The notes beneath the pieces are model-generated. The model saw only the letters and a list, made by a program, of their open reading frames with translations. It was not told the DNA's origin and made no database searches. This document shows positions 1 to 5,955 of a DNA stretch of 7,894 nucleotides, piece after piece (position 1 is the first letter of the stretch; each line of letters starts with the position of its first letter). Origin of the DNA: Rhodocyclaceae bacterium (lineage in GTDB: Bacteria; Pseudomonadota; Gammaproteobacteria; Burkholderiales; Rhodocyclaceae). The position numbers and the translations under genes are program-made. The DNA lies in contig DAIEEM010000354.1 in NCBI GenBank assembly GCA_027325905.1, positions 1 through 7,894 of the forward strand, given 5' to 3'.

Positions 1-1091
1 GCAAGGACGCCCCCAACGGCATCGTCAACAAGGCTCTCGACGGCTTGAAGAAACTCGAGCCGTCGCCGCTGGCGACCAAGGACCGCGTCGCCTACATCGA
101 CGCCGCCAACTACGACCAGCATCTCGAACTGCTCAAGGGCTGCGACCTCATCATCGAGGCCATCGCCGAGAAGATGGAATGGAAGGAAGACCTCTACCGC
201 AAGATCGCGCCCTTCGTCGCGCCGCATGCGATCGTCGCTTCCAATACCTCGGGGCTGTCGATCAACCACCTGGCGGGCGTGATGCCTGAGCGGCTGCGCA
301 CGCGCTTTTGCGGCATCCACTTCTTCAATCCGCCGCGCTACATGCATCTCGTCGAACTCATCGCCACGAAGCAGACCGACACGGCGTTGCTGGACAACCT
401 CGAATCCTGGCTGGCGACGCGCCTGGGCAAGGGCATCGTGCGGACCAAGGACACGCCGAACTTCGTCGCCAATCGCGTCGGCGTCTTCTCGATGCTCGCC
501 GTCATGCATCACACCGAGCGGCTCGGCATGGGCTTCGACGAGGTCGATGCGCTGACCGGTCCCAAGATCGGCCGCCCCAAGAGCGCGACCTACCGCACCG
601 CGGATGTGGTCGGCTTGGACACTATGGCGCACGTCATCAAGACCATGCAGGACACCTTGCCGAGCGACCCGTGGCATGGCTATTACGCATCGCCGGCCTG
701 GCTGGCGGCGCTGATCGGCAAAGGGGCGCTGGGCCAGAAGACCAAGTGCGGCGTGTTCCGCAAGCAGGGCAAGGAGATTCAGGTACTGGACCTCGCCGCG
801 CAGGATTACCGCGCGTCCAAGTCCGAGGTGGCGCCAGAAGTCGACGCCATCCTCAAGATGAAGAATCCGGCCGAGAAGTTCGCCGCGCTGCGCGCGTCGC
901 CACACCGCCAAGCGCAATTCCTCTGGGCCATCTTCCGCGACGTCTTCCACTACTGCGCCTACCACCTGGCCGACATCGCCGACAACGCACGCGACGTCGA
1001 CTTCGCCATGCGCTGGGGCTTCGGCTGGTCGCAAGGCCCGTTTGAGACCTGGCAGGCGGCGGGCTGGAAAGTCATCGCCGAAGCGGTGTAG
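1..1091 (+). CDS. 3-hydroxyacyl-CoA dehydrogenase part of a bifunctional beta-oxidation enzyme (5' partial, ends at in-frame TAG)
   Basis: This part oxidises 3-hydroxyacyl-CoA to 3-ketoacyl-CoA with NAD+ in fatty-acid beta-oxidation, in the cytoplasm. The frame is open from base 3, so the start lies upstream, and by family length about 40-50 residues with the GxGxxG nucleotide motif are missing. What remains is the end of the NAD-binding domain. The catalytic His is in HFFNPP (His codon 318-320), followed by the partner Glu in LVELI (354-356). PNFVANRVG then opens the C-terminal dimerisation domain. A second copy of that fold ends with WGFGWSQGPFETWQAAGW near 1010-1070. The frame stops at TAG 1089-1091, but the same frame continues without any shift into the hydratase domain. 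In the family (compare FadN of Bacillus) the two are one protein of about 800 residues, so this is the front half of an interrupted gene. The partial dehydrogenase could still be folded and active. The family is clear; whether the product is truncated is not. Confidence 0.9.
   Translation, partial: KDAPNGIVNKALDGLKKLEPSPLATKDRVAYIDAANYDQHLELLKGCDLIIEAIAEKMEWKEDLYRKIAPFVAPHAIVASNTSGLSINHLAGVMPERLRTRFCGIHFFNPPRYMHLVELIATKQTDTALLDNLESWLATRLGKGIVRTKDTPNFVANRVGVFSMLAVMHHTERLGMGFDEVDALTGPKIGRPKSATYRTADVVGLDTMAHVIKTMQDTLPSDPWHGYYASPAWLAALIGKGALGQKTKCGVFRKQGKEIQVLDLAAQDYRASKSEVAPEVDAILKMKNPAEKFAALRASPHRQAQFLWAIFRDVFHYCAYHLADIADNARDVDFAMRWGFGWSQGPFETWQAAGWKVIAEAV
1089..1091 (+). other. In-frame amber codon inside the dehydrogenase/hydratase gene
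   Basis: The TAG lies between ...VIAEAV and ADIDAGMGL... in one continuous frame: codon starts are divisible by 3 on both sides and no base is gained or lost. It falls in the linker between the second dehydrogenase C-terminal domain and the enoyl-CoA hydratase domain, where homologues normally read through. A single base change from CAG, AAG, GAG, TGG, TTG or TCG would create it. Confidence 0.85.
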
Positions 1092-1109
1092 GCCGACATC
1101 GACGCTGGC

Positions 1110-2273
1110 ATGGGCCTCGTCGCCGCGCCGCTGCCGGCGTGGGTGTTCGAGGTCGACGGTGTCCATGCGCCGGCCGGTTCCTACTCGGCCGCCGAGAAGA
1201 CGCTCAAAGGCCGCTCGACGCTGCCGGTATACAAGCGCCAGATATTTCCCGAGCGCGTGGTCGGCGAAACCGCGGCGTCGCCCGCGAAAGCCGGCGAGAC
1301 GCTGTGGCAGAACGACGGCGTGCGCCTGTGGCGCCTGCCCGAAGTCGATGCCGGCATCGCCATCCTCTCCGTCACCTCGAAGATGCACGCCCTGGGCGCA
1401 GAAGTCGTCGCCGGCGTGCGCGAAGCGGTGGCGTTCGCGGAACGCGAGTGCGACGGCCTGGTGATTTGGCACGAGGCGCCGTTCGCCGTCGGCGCCAACC
1501 TCAAACAGGTGATGGAAGCCATCGGCGCCAAGCAGTTCGACGTGCTCGAACAGTCGGTGCACAATTTCCAACTCGCATCGCAGGCGCTCAAGTTCTCGAA
1601 GGTGCCGGTGGTCGCCGCGGTCAGCGGCATGGCGCTGGGCGGCGGCTGCGAGTTTGCGATGCACTGCGCGCGCCGCGTCGTCGCGCTCGAGTCCTACATC
1701 GGGCTGGTCGAAGCGGGCGTCGGGCTGATCCCGGCGGGGGGCGGCAGCAAGGAATTCGCCTTGCGCGCCGCGCGCAACGCCGCGAAGACGGCCAACAACG
1801 TGCCTTTCGATTTCGTCCAGCCGGTGTTCTCCACCATCGCCATGGCGAACGTCTCGAAGAGCGCGGGGAACGCACGCGAACTTGGCTTCGTCGACGAGGC
1901 CGACATCGTGGTATTCAACGTAAACGAGCTGCTCTACGTCGCGCTGCGCCAGGCGCGCGGCTTGGCGGAATCCGGCTACCAGCCGCCGCTGCCGGCACGC
2001 AACGTGCCGGTGTGCGGCCGCACCGGCATCGCCACGCTGGAGATGATGCTGGTCAACATGCGGGAAGGCGGCATGATTTCGGCCTACGACTACGTGGTGG
2101 CGAAGGCCGCCGCCACGGCGCTGTGCGGCGGCGACGTCGAAGCCGGCAGCCTGGTCGACGAGGAATGGCTGCTGACGGTCGAGCGCAAGCTCTTCGTCGA
2201 GCTGCTGAAGAACGAGAAGACGCAAGCCCGGATTGCCCAGATGATGGAAACCGGCAAGCCCCTACGCAACTAG
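1110..2273 (+). CDS. Enoyl-CoA hydratase part of the same bifunctional enzyme (C-terminal fragment)
   Basis: This is the crotonase-fold domain that adds water to trans-2-enoyl-CoA. The linker carries APLPAWVFEVDGVHAP and PVYKRQIFPERVVGE, typical of the region between the two halves in FadN-like proteins. The oxyanion-hole motif GMALGGGCE spans 1626-1652, and its last residue is the first catalytic Glu. The second catalytic Glu is in GLVEAGVGLIPAGGG (codon 1710-1712). The C-terminus, TGKPLRN, looks like a normal family end, followed by TAG at 2271 and an in-frame TGA at 2280. ATG 1110 is the first ATG after the amber codon, but no Shine-Dalgarno sequence precedes it. Separate translation would therefore depend on reinitiation 18 bases after the stop. 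Sequence decay is otherwise not visible, so the domain itself looks functional. The thiolase begins 26 bases downstream, which suggests one operon. Confidence 0.85.
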   Translation: MGLVAAPLPAWVFEVDGVHAPAGSYSAAEKTLKGRSTLPVYKRQIFPERVVGETAASPAKAGETLWQNDGVRLWRLPEVDAGIAILSVTSKMHALGAEVVAGVREAVAFAERECDGLVIWHEAPFAVGANLKQVMEAIGAKQFDVLEQSVHNFQLASQALKFSKVPVVAAVSGMALGGGCEFAMHCARRVVALESYIGLVEAGVGLIPAGGGSKEFALRAARNAAKTANNVPFDFVQPVFSTIAMANVSKSAGNARELGFVDEADIVVFNVNELLYVALRQARGLAESGYQPPLPARNVPVCGRTGIATLEMMLVNMREGGMISAYDYVVAKAAATALCGGDVEAGSLVDEEWLLTVERKLFVELLKNEKTQARIAQMMETGKPLRN

Positions 2274-2286
2274 GGCAACTGAGGAC

Positions 2287-2292
2287 AAAGGA
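2287..2292 (+). promoter_or_regulatory. Ribosome binding site of the thiolase gene
   Basis: AAAGGA stands 7 bases before the ATG at 2300. This fixes the thiolase start and excludes the long upstream extension of the same frame. Confidence 0.75.
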
Positions 2293-2299
2293 CATCCCC

Positions 2300-3499
2300 A
2301 TGAGCAAACAAATTCAAGACGCCTACATCGTTGCCGCCACGCGCCTGCCGGTGGCCAAGCGCCGCGGCATGTTCAGGAACGTGCGCCCCGACGACATGCT
2401 GGCCCACGCCATCAGGTCGGTGTTGGCGCAAGCGCCGAATCTCGACCCCGTAACGATCGGCGACGTCATCGTCGGCTGCGCCATGCCGGAAGCCGAGCAG
2501 GGCATGAACGTCGCCCGCATCGGCCTCTTGCTGGCCGGGCTGCCGAACACCGTGCCGGGCATCACCATCAACCGCTTCTGCTCGTCGGGCCTGCAGGCGG
2601 TGGCCGACGCCGCCAACCGCATCCGCCTGGGCGAAGCCGACGTCATGATCGCCGCCGGCACCGAGTCGATGAGCGTGATGCCGCAGATGATGGGCAACAA
2701 GATCGCCATGAACCCGGCCTTCTTCGAGAAGGACGAGAACCTCGCCATCGCCTACGGCATGGGCCTGACGGCCGAGAAGGTGGCGCAGCAGTGGGAAGTG
2801 ACGCGCGAGCAGCAGGACGAGTTCGCGGCGGCCAGCCACGCCAAGGCCATCGCCGCCATCCAGGCCGGCAAGTTCAAGGACGAGATCACGCCTTACGGTT
2901 TGACCGAGCACCTTCCGGATCTCGGCAGCGGCGAGGTGAAGCTCAAACAGCGCACGGCCGATACCGACGAGGGCCCGCGTGCCGACAGCACGGTGGAGAA
3001 ACTTGCCAAGCTGCGCCCGGTGTTCGCCGCCAAGGGCTCGGTGACCGCAGGCAACAGCTCGCAGATGTCCGACGGCGCCGCCGCGGTGCTGGTGGTCAGC
3101 GAGCAGATCCTCAAGACTTTCAGGCTCAAGCCGCTGGCGCGCTTTGCCGGCTATGCGGTGGCCGGCGTGCCGCCGGACGTCATGGGCATCGGGCCGATCG
3201 CCGCCATCCCGCGCGCCGCCGCGCTGGCCGGCATCACCAAGGACGACCTCGACTGGATCGAGCTCAACGAAGCCTTCGCCGCGCAGTCGCTGGCGGTGAT
3301 GAAGACGCTGGACCTCGACCCGGCCAAGGTGAATCCGCTCGGCGGCGCCATCGCGCTCGGCCATCCGCTCGGCGCCACCGGCGCCATCCGCACGGCGACG
3401 CTGACTCACGCCATGCAGCGCGAGAACCTCAAGTGGGGCATGATCACCATGTGCATCGGCACCGGCATGGGTGCCGCGGGGATATTCGAGAAGATGTAA
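2300..3499 (+). CDS. Acetyl-CoA C-acyltransferase (3-ketoacyl-CoA thiolase, FadA-like)
   Basis: The enzyme cleaves 3-ketoacyl-CoA with free CoA to give acetyl-CoA and a shortened acyl-CoA, the last step of beta-oxidation in the cytoplasm. At 399 residues it has normal full length for a thiolase. The nucleophilic cysteine is Cys94 in [10 protein letters not shown]. The NEAFA motif is at residues 323-327, GHPLG begins at 354 with the catalytic His355, and the second active-site cysteine is Cys385 in MCIGTGMG. The N-terminal half also carries GTESMS, as expected. The ATG is supported by AAAGGA 7 bases upstream. It follows the dehydrogenase/hydratase gene by 26 bases, so the two are probably co-transcribed and supply consecutive steps. 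Biosynthetic acetoacetyl-CoA thiolases (PhaA/AtoB) share these motifs; the neighbour is the main reason to favour the degradative role. No clear hairpin terminator follows the TAA. Confidence 0.95.
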   Translation: MSKQIQDAYIVAATRLPVAKRRGMFRNVRPDDMLAHAIRSVLAQAPNLDPVTIGDVIVGCAMPEAEQGMNVARIGLLLAGLPNTVPGITINRFCSSGLQAVADAANRIRLGEADVMIAAGTESMSVMPQMMGNKIAMNPAFFEKDENLAIAYGMGLTAEKVAQQWEVTREQQDEFAAASHAKAIAAIQAGKFKDEITPYGLTEHLPDLGSGEVKLKQRTADTDEGPRADSTVEKLAKLRPVFAAKGSVTAGNSSQMSDGAAAVLVVSEQILKTFRLKPLARFAGYAVAGVPPDVMGIGPIAAIPRAAALAGITKDDLDWIELNEAFAAQSLAVMKTLDLDPAKVNPLGGAIALGHPLGATGAIRTATLTHAMQRENLKWGMITMCIGTGMGAAGIFEKM

Positions 3500-3502
3500 G
3501 CG

Positions 3503-3643
3503 CTATTTCGCGACGCGCTGCACGAGTATGTCCAGCCATGGTCGACCGGTATGCCGTGTCGGCCATGGCCCCCAAAAGGCGAGCAGCAACGGTCCAACCG
3601 GCGGTAGGACGAAGGCGGAAAGCAGTTTCTTGACGTAATACAT
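3503..3643 (-). pseudogene. Probable N-terminal remnant of a DUF218 (YdcF/ElyC-like) membrane protein
   Basis: Read on the minus strand from the ATG at 3643, 46 codons run to TAG at 3505-3503. The first part, MYYVKKLLSAFVLPPVGPLL, matches the usual N-terminal membrane anchor of DUF218 proteins: a KKLLS-type start, a proline pair and a Leu-rich segment. These proteins act at the inner membrane in envelope or cell-wall precursor metabolism, with a periplasmic DUF218 domain. Here the resemblance fades after about residue 26, and the stop comes 4 bases short of the thiolase end. The second membrane segment and the catalytic domain are absent. I read it as a truncated remnant. A genuine 46-residue single-pass membrane protein cannot be excluded. 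No Shine-Dalgarno sequence is visible before the ATG. The family call rests on remembered N-terminal pattern only. Confidence 0.45.
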
Positions 3644-3668
3644 GGGATAAAGGGCGGCCTGATCCGGA

Positions 3669-3697
3669 TTTACCCGCAACGGAACGACGGCTATTAT
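3669..3697 (+). promoter_or_regulatory. Putative sigma70-type promoter for the DUF2802-recG gene group
   Basis: A -35-like TTTACC (3669-3674, four of six matches) and a -10-like TATTAT (3692-3697, five of six) are separated by exactly 17 bases. The site lies in the only AT-richer patch of this stretch, upstream of the rightward gene group. Transcription would begin near 3704. The -10 region also reads GATAAT on the other strand, but I see no matching -35 there. Confidence 0.5.
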
Positions 3698-3815
3698 CGG
3701 GCTAATTTACCCTGATCCTATCCATGCCCGATCGCGAATTCATCCCCGACGTCATGCGCGCCCCGGCGATTCCGCGGCGCGCGGGCCGTTGCGCGGCGGC
3801 CGGGGCCTTGGCCTG

Positions 3816-4388
3816 ATGGATATGGGCGAATTCGTCCGCGATGTCCTGCTGGTGGTGGCGGGGCTGGTGGGTATCTATCTCATCGTCATGGTGCTGCGCC
3901 TGACACAGTTGCGCCGCCGCCGGGCCGCCGATGCCGCGCGCGAAGCGCCGACGCCGGTCGCAACAGGCGACGAAGGCGATGAAGGCGATGAAGGCGACGA
4001 CAAGACGGACGATGTCTTCGTCTATGAAGCCCCCGTCGTGACGCGGCCGCCGGAGGCGCCCGCCGATTTTGGCGCCGAACTGGCGCGCAGCCACCAGGAT
4101 ACCGAGGTCCGGCAACTGCGCGAAGAAGTCGTCCAGTTGCGCGAGGAGGTCGGGCAGTTGCGCGCCGAACTCGTCGACCTCAAGGCGGCGCGCCACGTCT
4201 CGCCGCAATACGCCGATGCGATGGCGCTGGCCCAGCGCGGGCTGACGGCCCAGGACATGGCCGATCGCTGCGGCATTTCCCTCGGGGAAGCGGAGCTGGT
4301 ATGGGCGCTGTCCCGCGGCCCGATGAATTTCGACCAAGAGGAAGACTATGGCGGAGAATCCGGAGTCAAGCACGCAAGATCCGCGTGA
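3816..4388 (+). CDS. DUF2802 family membrane-anchored coiled-coil protein
   Basis: The molecular function is unknown. Numbering from the ATG at 3816 (190 residues), one hydrophobic segment spans residues 10-27 and is followed by an RRRR stop-transfer cluster at 33-36. This predicts an inner-membrane anchor with a cytoplasmic C-terminus. An acidic stretch of GDE triplets follows (residues 51-62), then a clear heptad coiled coil at about 98-124 with repeated QLREE/QLRAE. The DUF2802 domain runs from about 129 to 168 (SPQYADAMALAQRG, then a helix-turn-helix-like RCGISLGEAELVWAL). In other proteobacteria DUF2802 genes often sit near flagellar or chemotaxis genes, which fits fliW two genes downstream. 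TTG 3789 would add nine residues and ATG 3822 would remove two. I prefer 3816 because it overlaps the stop of a small upstream frame (TGATG), although no Shine-Dalgarno sequence is visible. The last 41 bases overlap the next gene. Confidence 0.8.
   Translation: MDMGEFVRDVLLVVAGLVGIYLIVMVLRLTQLRRRRAADAAREAPTPVATGDEGDEGDEGDDKTDDVFVYEAPVVTRPPEAPADFGAELARSHQDTEVRQLREEVVQLREEVGQLRAELVDLKAARHVSPQYADAMALAQRGLTAQDMADRCGISLGEAELVWALSRGPMNFDQEEDYGGESGVKHARSA
3966..4001 (+). repeat. Four tandem 9-bp units encoding GDE-GDE-GDE-GDD
   Basis: Four consecutive units of the form GGCGAyGAm lie within the DUF2802 gene. They encode an acidic, probably disordered spacer between the membrane anchor and the coiled coil. 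The unit length is a multiple of three, so copy-number changes would keep the frame. Confidence 0.85.
4338..4342 (+). promoter_or_regulatory. Ribosome binding site of the SPOR-domain gene
   Basis: GAGGA, inside a longer AAGAGGAAG, lies 5 bases before the ATG at 4348 and within the coding end of the DUF2802 gene. It supports the overlapping start. Confidence 0.8.
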
Positions 4389-5118
4389 GGCCGACGAGGC
4401 GCTGAAGAAGCGCCTGCTGTCGCGCATCGCCGTCGCCGGCGTGCTGGTGGTCGCGCTGCTCGGCGGCCTGGCGGTCGTCGACGCGCTCTACGGGCCGCCG
4501 CAGCACAAGACGGCGCCGGCAGAGGAAGCGGACAAGGTAGCCGCAGACGAAGGCACGGCGAAGCCCGAAGAAAAGGCGGCGGAGACGCCGGCCGAGAAGC
4601 CTGCCGAAAGCGCGCCGACCGAGAAACCCGGCGAAGCGGCGCCGACCGAGAAGAAGGAAGAGGCCAAGACCGAGCCTCCCGCCGCGGCGGAGCGTCCGCC
4701 CGCTGCCGTCACGACGCAGTCCCAACCGGCGCGGCGCCTGACCGTGCCGGCGACGGCGCGACCCGCCTCCATCAAGCCGTCCGCACCCGTCGCCGCGCCG
4801 CAAGAGCCCGATGCGGAAAAGGAAATCGCCAAGACGGCGCCGCCGCCGAGCGCCATCGCCCAGCATGCGCCGGCGTCGCGTCCGTTGACGCAGGCCGCCG
4901 CGAGCCGCCGCCAATACGTCGTCCAGATGGGCGTCTTCAACAACCTCGCCAATGCCGAGGATTTGCGCGCCAAGCTCGAACTCGCCGGCATCCCGTCGCA
5001 GATCGAGGCGCGCGTGCAAGTCGGCCCTTTCAATACGCGCCAGGAGGCCGATGCAGCGCGCGAAAAACTGCGTGCGCTGGGCATGGACACGGGTATGCTG
5101 ACGGCCATCAAGCGCTAA
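4348..5118 (+). CDS. SPOR domain-containing single-pass inner-membrane protein
   Basis: SPOR domains bind denuded (amidase-stripped) peptidoglycan strands and so gather at the division septum. This 256-residue protein has the usual FtsN/DedD-like layout. A short cytoplasmic tail (KKRLLSR, residues 20-26) precedes one membrane helix at about 27-47. A long low-complexity periplasmic linker rich in Ala, Glu, Lys and Pro follows to about 185. The SPOR domain lies at about 188-256, beginning QYVVQMGVFNNLANAEDL and ending with the second repeat VQVGPFNTRQEADAAREKL. The linker contains a 14-base exact repeat (4612 and 4639, period 27). It lacks features tying it to FtsN itself, such as an essential-domain motif, so I give no symbol. 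The start overlaps the DUF2802 gene by 41 bases with a strong Shine-Dalgarno sequence, so the two are likely translated from one message. Confidence 0.88.
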   Translation: MAENPESSTQDPREADEALKKRLLSRIAVAGVLVVALLGGLAVVDALYGPPQHKTAPAEEADKVAADEGTAKPEEKAAETPAEKPAESAPTEKPGEAAPTEKKEEAKTEPPAAAERPPAAVTTQSQPARRLTVPATARPASIKPSAPVAAPQEPDAEKEIAKTAPPPSAIAQHAPASRPLTQAAASRRQYVVQMGVFNNLANAEDLRAKLELAGIPSQIEARVQVGPFNTRQEADAAREKLRALGMDTGMLTAIKR

Positions 5119-5135
5119 CTCCCATGGAAACCATA

Positions 5136-5561
5136 ATGAAAATCGAAAGTCCGCGTTTCGGTACGCTCGAAGTCGACGCGAGCAAGATCATCGAATTTCC
5201 GCGCGGTCTGCCCGGCTTCGAGTCGTGCCGCCGCTTCACGCTGTTCGACCCGCCGGGCAACGACCCGAAGTATTTCATCCTGCAATAGCTGGACGACGTC
5301 GAGGTCGCCTTCCATATCTCCGACCCGTCGCGCTTCGGCTTCAGCTACGAGATTTCCCTGTCCGACGAGGAAGCCGCCGAGATCGGACTCGCGGACCCCG
5401 CTGCCGCGGCCGTCGCCGTCATCCTGTCGAAGACGGAAGGGGCGGAGCCGATGTCGGCCAACCTCAACGCTCCCCTGGTGATCAATCTGGCGTCGCGCCG
5501 CGGACTGCAGCACGTCTTCGCGCGGCTCGACTACGCTGTGACGCTCAAGGCCGGCGGGTGA
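5136..5561 (+). pseudogene. fliW: Flagellar assembly factor FliW, interrupted by an in-frame TAG
   Basis: FliW binds the RNA-binding regulator CsrA and, in the FliW-CsrA-flagellin switch, relieves CsrA repression of flagellin translation; it also binds flagellin. From the ATG at 5136 the frame reads MKIESPRFGTLEV, then FPRGLPGFE and KYFILQ. After TAG at 5286-5288 it continues without a shift as LDDVEVAFHISDP. The conserved C-terminal part LNAPLVINLASRRG follows, to TGA at 5559-5561. Counting the amber codon as one residue gives 141, normal for the family. The break falls at residue 51, where FliW proteins usually have Ser (ILQS). The 50-residue front piece and a restart no earlier than ATG 5451 would not give a working protein, so without read-through this is a null allele. 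An in-frame ATG at 5124 could add four residues. It lies between the SPOR gene and ridA in the same operon. The family identity is firm; pseudogene status rests on TAG being a true stop. Confidence 0.82.
5286..5288 (+). other. In-frame amber codon inside fliW
   Basis: The TAG follows YFILQ and precedes LDDVEVAF in one unshifted frame. Both flanks are strongly FliW-like. The likely ancestral codon is TCG (Ser), one transversion away; CAG, TTG and TGG are other single-change sources. Confidence 0.85.
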
Positions 5562-5564
5562 AGC

Positions 5565-5568
5565 GGAG
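5565..5568 (+). promoter_or_regulatory. Ribosome binding site of ridA
   Basis: GGAG lies 6 bases before the ATG at 5575, in the 13-base gap after the fliW stop. Confidence 0.7.
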
Positions 5569-5574
5569 ACGACC

Positions 5575-5955
5575 ATGCGCCGAGAAATCGTCTCCACGCC
5601 GCTAGCGCCCGCCGCCATCGGCACCTACTCGCAGGCGGTCAAGGCCGGCAATACCGTCTATATGTCCGGCCAGATCGGCCTCGACCCCGCGACGATGCAA
5701 CTGGTCGAAGGCATCGACGCCCAGATCGCGCGCGTCTTCGAGAACCTCAAGGCGGTGGCGGAAGCCGCCGGTGCCACGCTCGACGACGCCGTCAAGTTCA
5801 ACATCTATCTCACCGACCTCGCCAACTTCGCCAAGGTGAACGAGGTCATGGCGAAATACGTCGCGCAGCCCTACCCGGCGCGCGCCGCCGTCGGCGTCAA
5901 GGAATTGCCGCGCGGCGCGCTGGTCGAGGCGGAGGCCGTCCTGGTACTTGGCTGA
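5575..5955 (+). CDS. ridA: RidA family reactive enamine/imine deaminase (YjgF/YER057c/UK114)
   Basis: RidA hydrolyses reactive 2-aminoacrylate and related enamine/imine intermediates released by PLP enzymes such as threonine dehydratase. This protects other PLP enzymes in the cytoplasm; the family works as a trimer. The 126-residue length is typical. Visible family features are [19 protein letters not shown] at residues 7-25, [10 protein letters not shown] (29-38), the [13 protein letters not shown] helix (55-67) and [15 protein letters not shown] (100-113). The last of these carries the substrate-binding Arg103, and the conserved Glu120 is in [10 protein letters not shown]. All residues expected for an active RidA-type (rather than inactive Rid-like) protein appear present. 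The ATG has a good Shine-Dalgarno sequence. The gene follows fliW by 13 bases, and its last 8 bases overlap the start of recG. Confidence 0.94.
   Translation: MRREIVSTPLAPAAIGTYSQAVKAGNTVYMSGQIGLDPATMQLVEGIDAQIARVFENLKAVAEAAGATLDDAVKFNIYLTDLANFAKVNEVMAKYVAQPYPARAAVGVKELPRGALVEAEAVLVLG

Noticed and set aside
2270..3409. A 379-codon minus-strand open frame opposite the thiolase.
   Set aside because: It is a low-complexity Arg/His/Gly/Ala composition typical of antisense reading in GC-rich genes, opposite a complete thiolase.
1139..3499. A very long + frame that runs from inside the hydratase region into the thiolase, looking like a 786-residue fusion.
   Set aside because: The part before 2300 is Arg-rich out-of-frame reading of the hydratase gene with no family motifs. 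A clear ribosome site and ATG at 2300 define the thiolase. High GC simply removes stop codons.
3561..3570. Perfect palindrome GGCCATGGCC, with nearby GGTCGACC at 3540-3547, considered as operator or terminator.
   Set aside because: There is no loop, no T-run and no repeat of the motif elsewhere in the gap. Short palindromes of this kind are expected in GC-rich DNA, and it lies in the DUF218 stub.
3592..3610. Near-palindrome of 19 bases (one mismatch), considered as a terminator for the thiolase transcript.
   Set aside because: No T-run follows on either strand, and it coincides with the VLPPVGP-coding part of the minus-strand stub, so codon content explains it.
3702..4427. A 241-codon minus-strand open frame opposite the DUF2802 gene.
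   Set aside because: No domain is recognisable, and the opposite strand has a membrane helix, heptad coiled coil and DUF2802 domain with codon structure to match.
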